The translations under genes and the position numbers were made by a program. A DNA stretch of 64,000 nt from Desulfobulbaceae bacterium BRH_c16a (GTDB taxonomy: Bacteria > Desulfobacterota > Desulfobulbia > Desulfobulbales > Desulfocapsaceae): contig LADS01000025.1 of assembly GCA_000961725.1 (NCBI GenBank), positions 1 through 64,000 on the forward strand, read 5' to 3'. Below, one piece after another: positions 63,221 to 64,000 of the stretch; within the stretch, counting starts at the first letter, position 1, and the number at the start of each line of letters is the position of its first letter. A model generated the notes under the pieces. It was not told the DNA's origin. It saw nothing but the letters and a program-made list of their open reading frames with translations, and ran no database searches.

Positions 63221-64000
63221 ATGATGATCCAACCCAGGAGCTTACAACAACGGACCTTATTTTTTATTCTGGTGCCAATATTTCTGCTTCTGGTGAGCAT
63301 GTCCGTTGCCGGATATATCTTTGTCCGAACAGTGCTACTCAACCAATGGGGCGAAACGGCAATAGCCAAGCTGCAGCGCACGGCCCATCACCTGGATATG
63401 CGTATGCGCAAACCCAAGGAATTGTTGCTTCTTTTGCATAACAGGGAAGGCGCCGATATAAGCCCGGAGGTTTTTTCCTTTATTCTTCAGGAGATAAAAG
63501 AGCTTGATGGGATTGTCGGCGTTAATATCGAGTGGTCGGATAATGTTCCCGGAAACGAATCCTACGGAATTCGAAACCAGCCAATGATGGGCGAGATGCA
63601 CTTTTCTAAACTGGATCAGTTAACGGTCAGTTCGCCCAGGTACAGCAGTCAAGAAAACAATCGGATTATTTCGCTGGAGTCGGAGCTGAAAAGCAAAAAC
63701 GATCAGACTGTGGGAAGGGTGGAGGTGGTGATTTCATTTGATAGCCTCATCAATGAGATAATCAAAGCTCCCTGGTGGAAAAGCAACAAGGCGTATCTGA
63801 TTGATGATTTTGGCAATGTTTTGGCCGGCACGTCACTTGTTGAGTCGGAGAGGAATTCTACGCCGCAGGCTTTCGGATCCACCGATGCACTCCAGCGGGA
63901 TACCCTGAGAACAATGGGGAAAAATGAATTCGGCACGGTATTCGGGCCAGGTTCTCCACCGGGAGAAATCAGCGGTTTTTATCGTCTCACCGAAGCGCCC
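63221..64000 (+). CDS. Membrane sensor of a PP2C/RsbU-type phosphatase (N-terminal part, runs off the window)
   Basis: 260 residues visible, open to the window edge. MMIQPRSLQQRTLFFILVPI and a membrane helix to about residue 35, then a periplasmic sensor region (QEIKELDGIVGVNIEW, TVGRVEVVISFDSLINEIIK, NKAYLIDDFGNVLAGTSL) ending GEISGFYRLTEAP. The same landmarks occur in the protein at 24632 (MEELDGVERVTL, VGKLEVAIRFQYLIEGVL, KAFLVDKKGKILT, VGFYKLNEAPWG), so HAMP and PP2C domains are expected to follow. It is the third gene of the duplicated module. Confidence 0.85.
   Translation, partial: MMIQPRSLQQRTLFFILVPIFLLLVSMSVAGYIFVRTVLLNQWGETAIAKLQRTAHHLDMRMRKPKELLLLLHNREGADISPEVFSFILQEIKELDGIVGVNIEWSDNVPGNESYGIRNQPMMGEMHFSKLDQLTVSSPRYSSQENNRIISLESELKSKNDQTVGRVEVVISFDSLINEIIKAPWWKSNKAYLIDDFGNVLAGTSLVESERNSTPQAFGSTDALQRDTLRTMGKNEFGTVFGPGSPPGEISGFYRLTEAP

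Larger units (their letters stand above)
60825..63260 (+). repeat. 2.4-kb duplicated module, copy 2
   Basis: Partner of 18675-21106. The leader is more diverged than the coding parts and has an extra AT-rich section (60960-61010). Continues directly into an intact phosphatase gene. Confidence 0.9.

Overview
The window looks like a stretch of accessory, horizontally assembled chromosome from a Gram-negative, motile, signalling-rich bacterium. My best guess is a sulfate-reducer-type deltaproteobacterium (Desulfobacterota). This is inferred from the many sigma-54 (RpoN) regulators, GG-N10-GC promoters, lipoproteins, OprO/OprP- and OprD-like porins, an archaeal-type GAPDH and a candidate selenoprotein. 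No rRNA, tRNA or CRISPR array was seen. Most of the content serves metal (copper/silver, zinc-like) resistance, envelope stress, c-di-GMP signalling and chemotaxis. It is broken up by remnants of at least six transposon families.

Layout. 1-2.5 kb: IS256-family end and decayed genes. 2.6-13.2 kb, minus strand: one long operon running from a His-less histidine-kinase homologue through cusC, cusB, cusA and a YtkA-like periplasmic protein to a ZraS/ZraR-type two-component pair. 14-18.4 kb: small secreted Gly/Met/His-tailed proteins, a glycine-zipper lipoprotein and two porins. 18.7-21.1 kb: a sigma-54-promoted TPR lipoprotein plus Gly/Met-rich secreted protein module, duplicated at 60.8-63.3 kb. 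21.3-30.6 kb: a patchwork of IS110, Tn3 and IS1595 pieces, a DUF1264 lipoprotein, an isoprenylcysteine-methyltransferase-like membrane protein, a SpoIIE/RsbU-type phosphatase whose end is supplied by a transposon repeat, and fragments of a sigma-54 activator and an HD-GYP protein. 30.6-39.5 kb: DUF3034 outer-membrane protein, HD-GYP phosphodiesterase, frameshifted GGDEF cyclase, membrane universal stress protein, kinase-like protein and chemoreceptor. The HD-GYP and chemoreceptor genes share a ~190-bp upstream repeat with a palindrome and a GG-N10-GC promoter. 39.7-44 kb: a second ZraSR-type pair divergent from a ZraP-like protein, then a SHOCT protein fused to a Tn3 end, with an IS630 relic inside tnpA. 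45.6-48.2 kb: PP2C phosphatase and Ser/Thr kinase with a formylglycine-enzyme-like C-terminus. 48.8 kb: Met-rich periplasmic protein. 50-55.2 kb: type II GAPDH, a HAD/trehalose-phosphatase fusion interrupted by an in-frame TGA, and a GH65 phosphorylase. 55.5-60.3 kb: methyltransferase-like protein, three tiny membrane proteins, MFS exporter and CopB-type P-type ATPase. 60.3-60.7 kb: IS91 relic. The window ends inside a second SpoIIE/RsbU-type sensor phosphatase.

How the parts may work together. Metal export (CusCBA, CopB) is linked to sigma-54 two-component systems. Several small periplasmic or secreted proteins with Gly/Met/His-rich tails could buffer metal in the envelope, and phosphatase/kinase and c-di-GMP proteins could tie the stress to behaviour. 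The two most novel items are the candidate UGA-encoded selenocysteine at 51683 and the duplicated TPR-lipoprotein / Gly-rich protein / sensor-phosphatase module.
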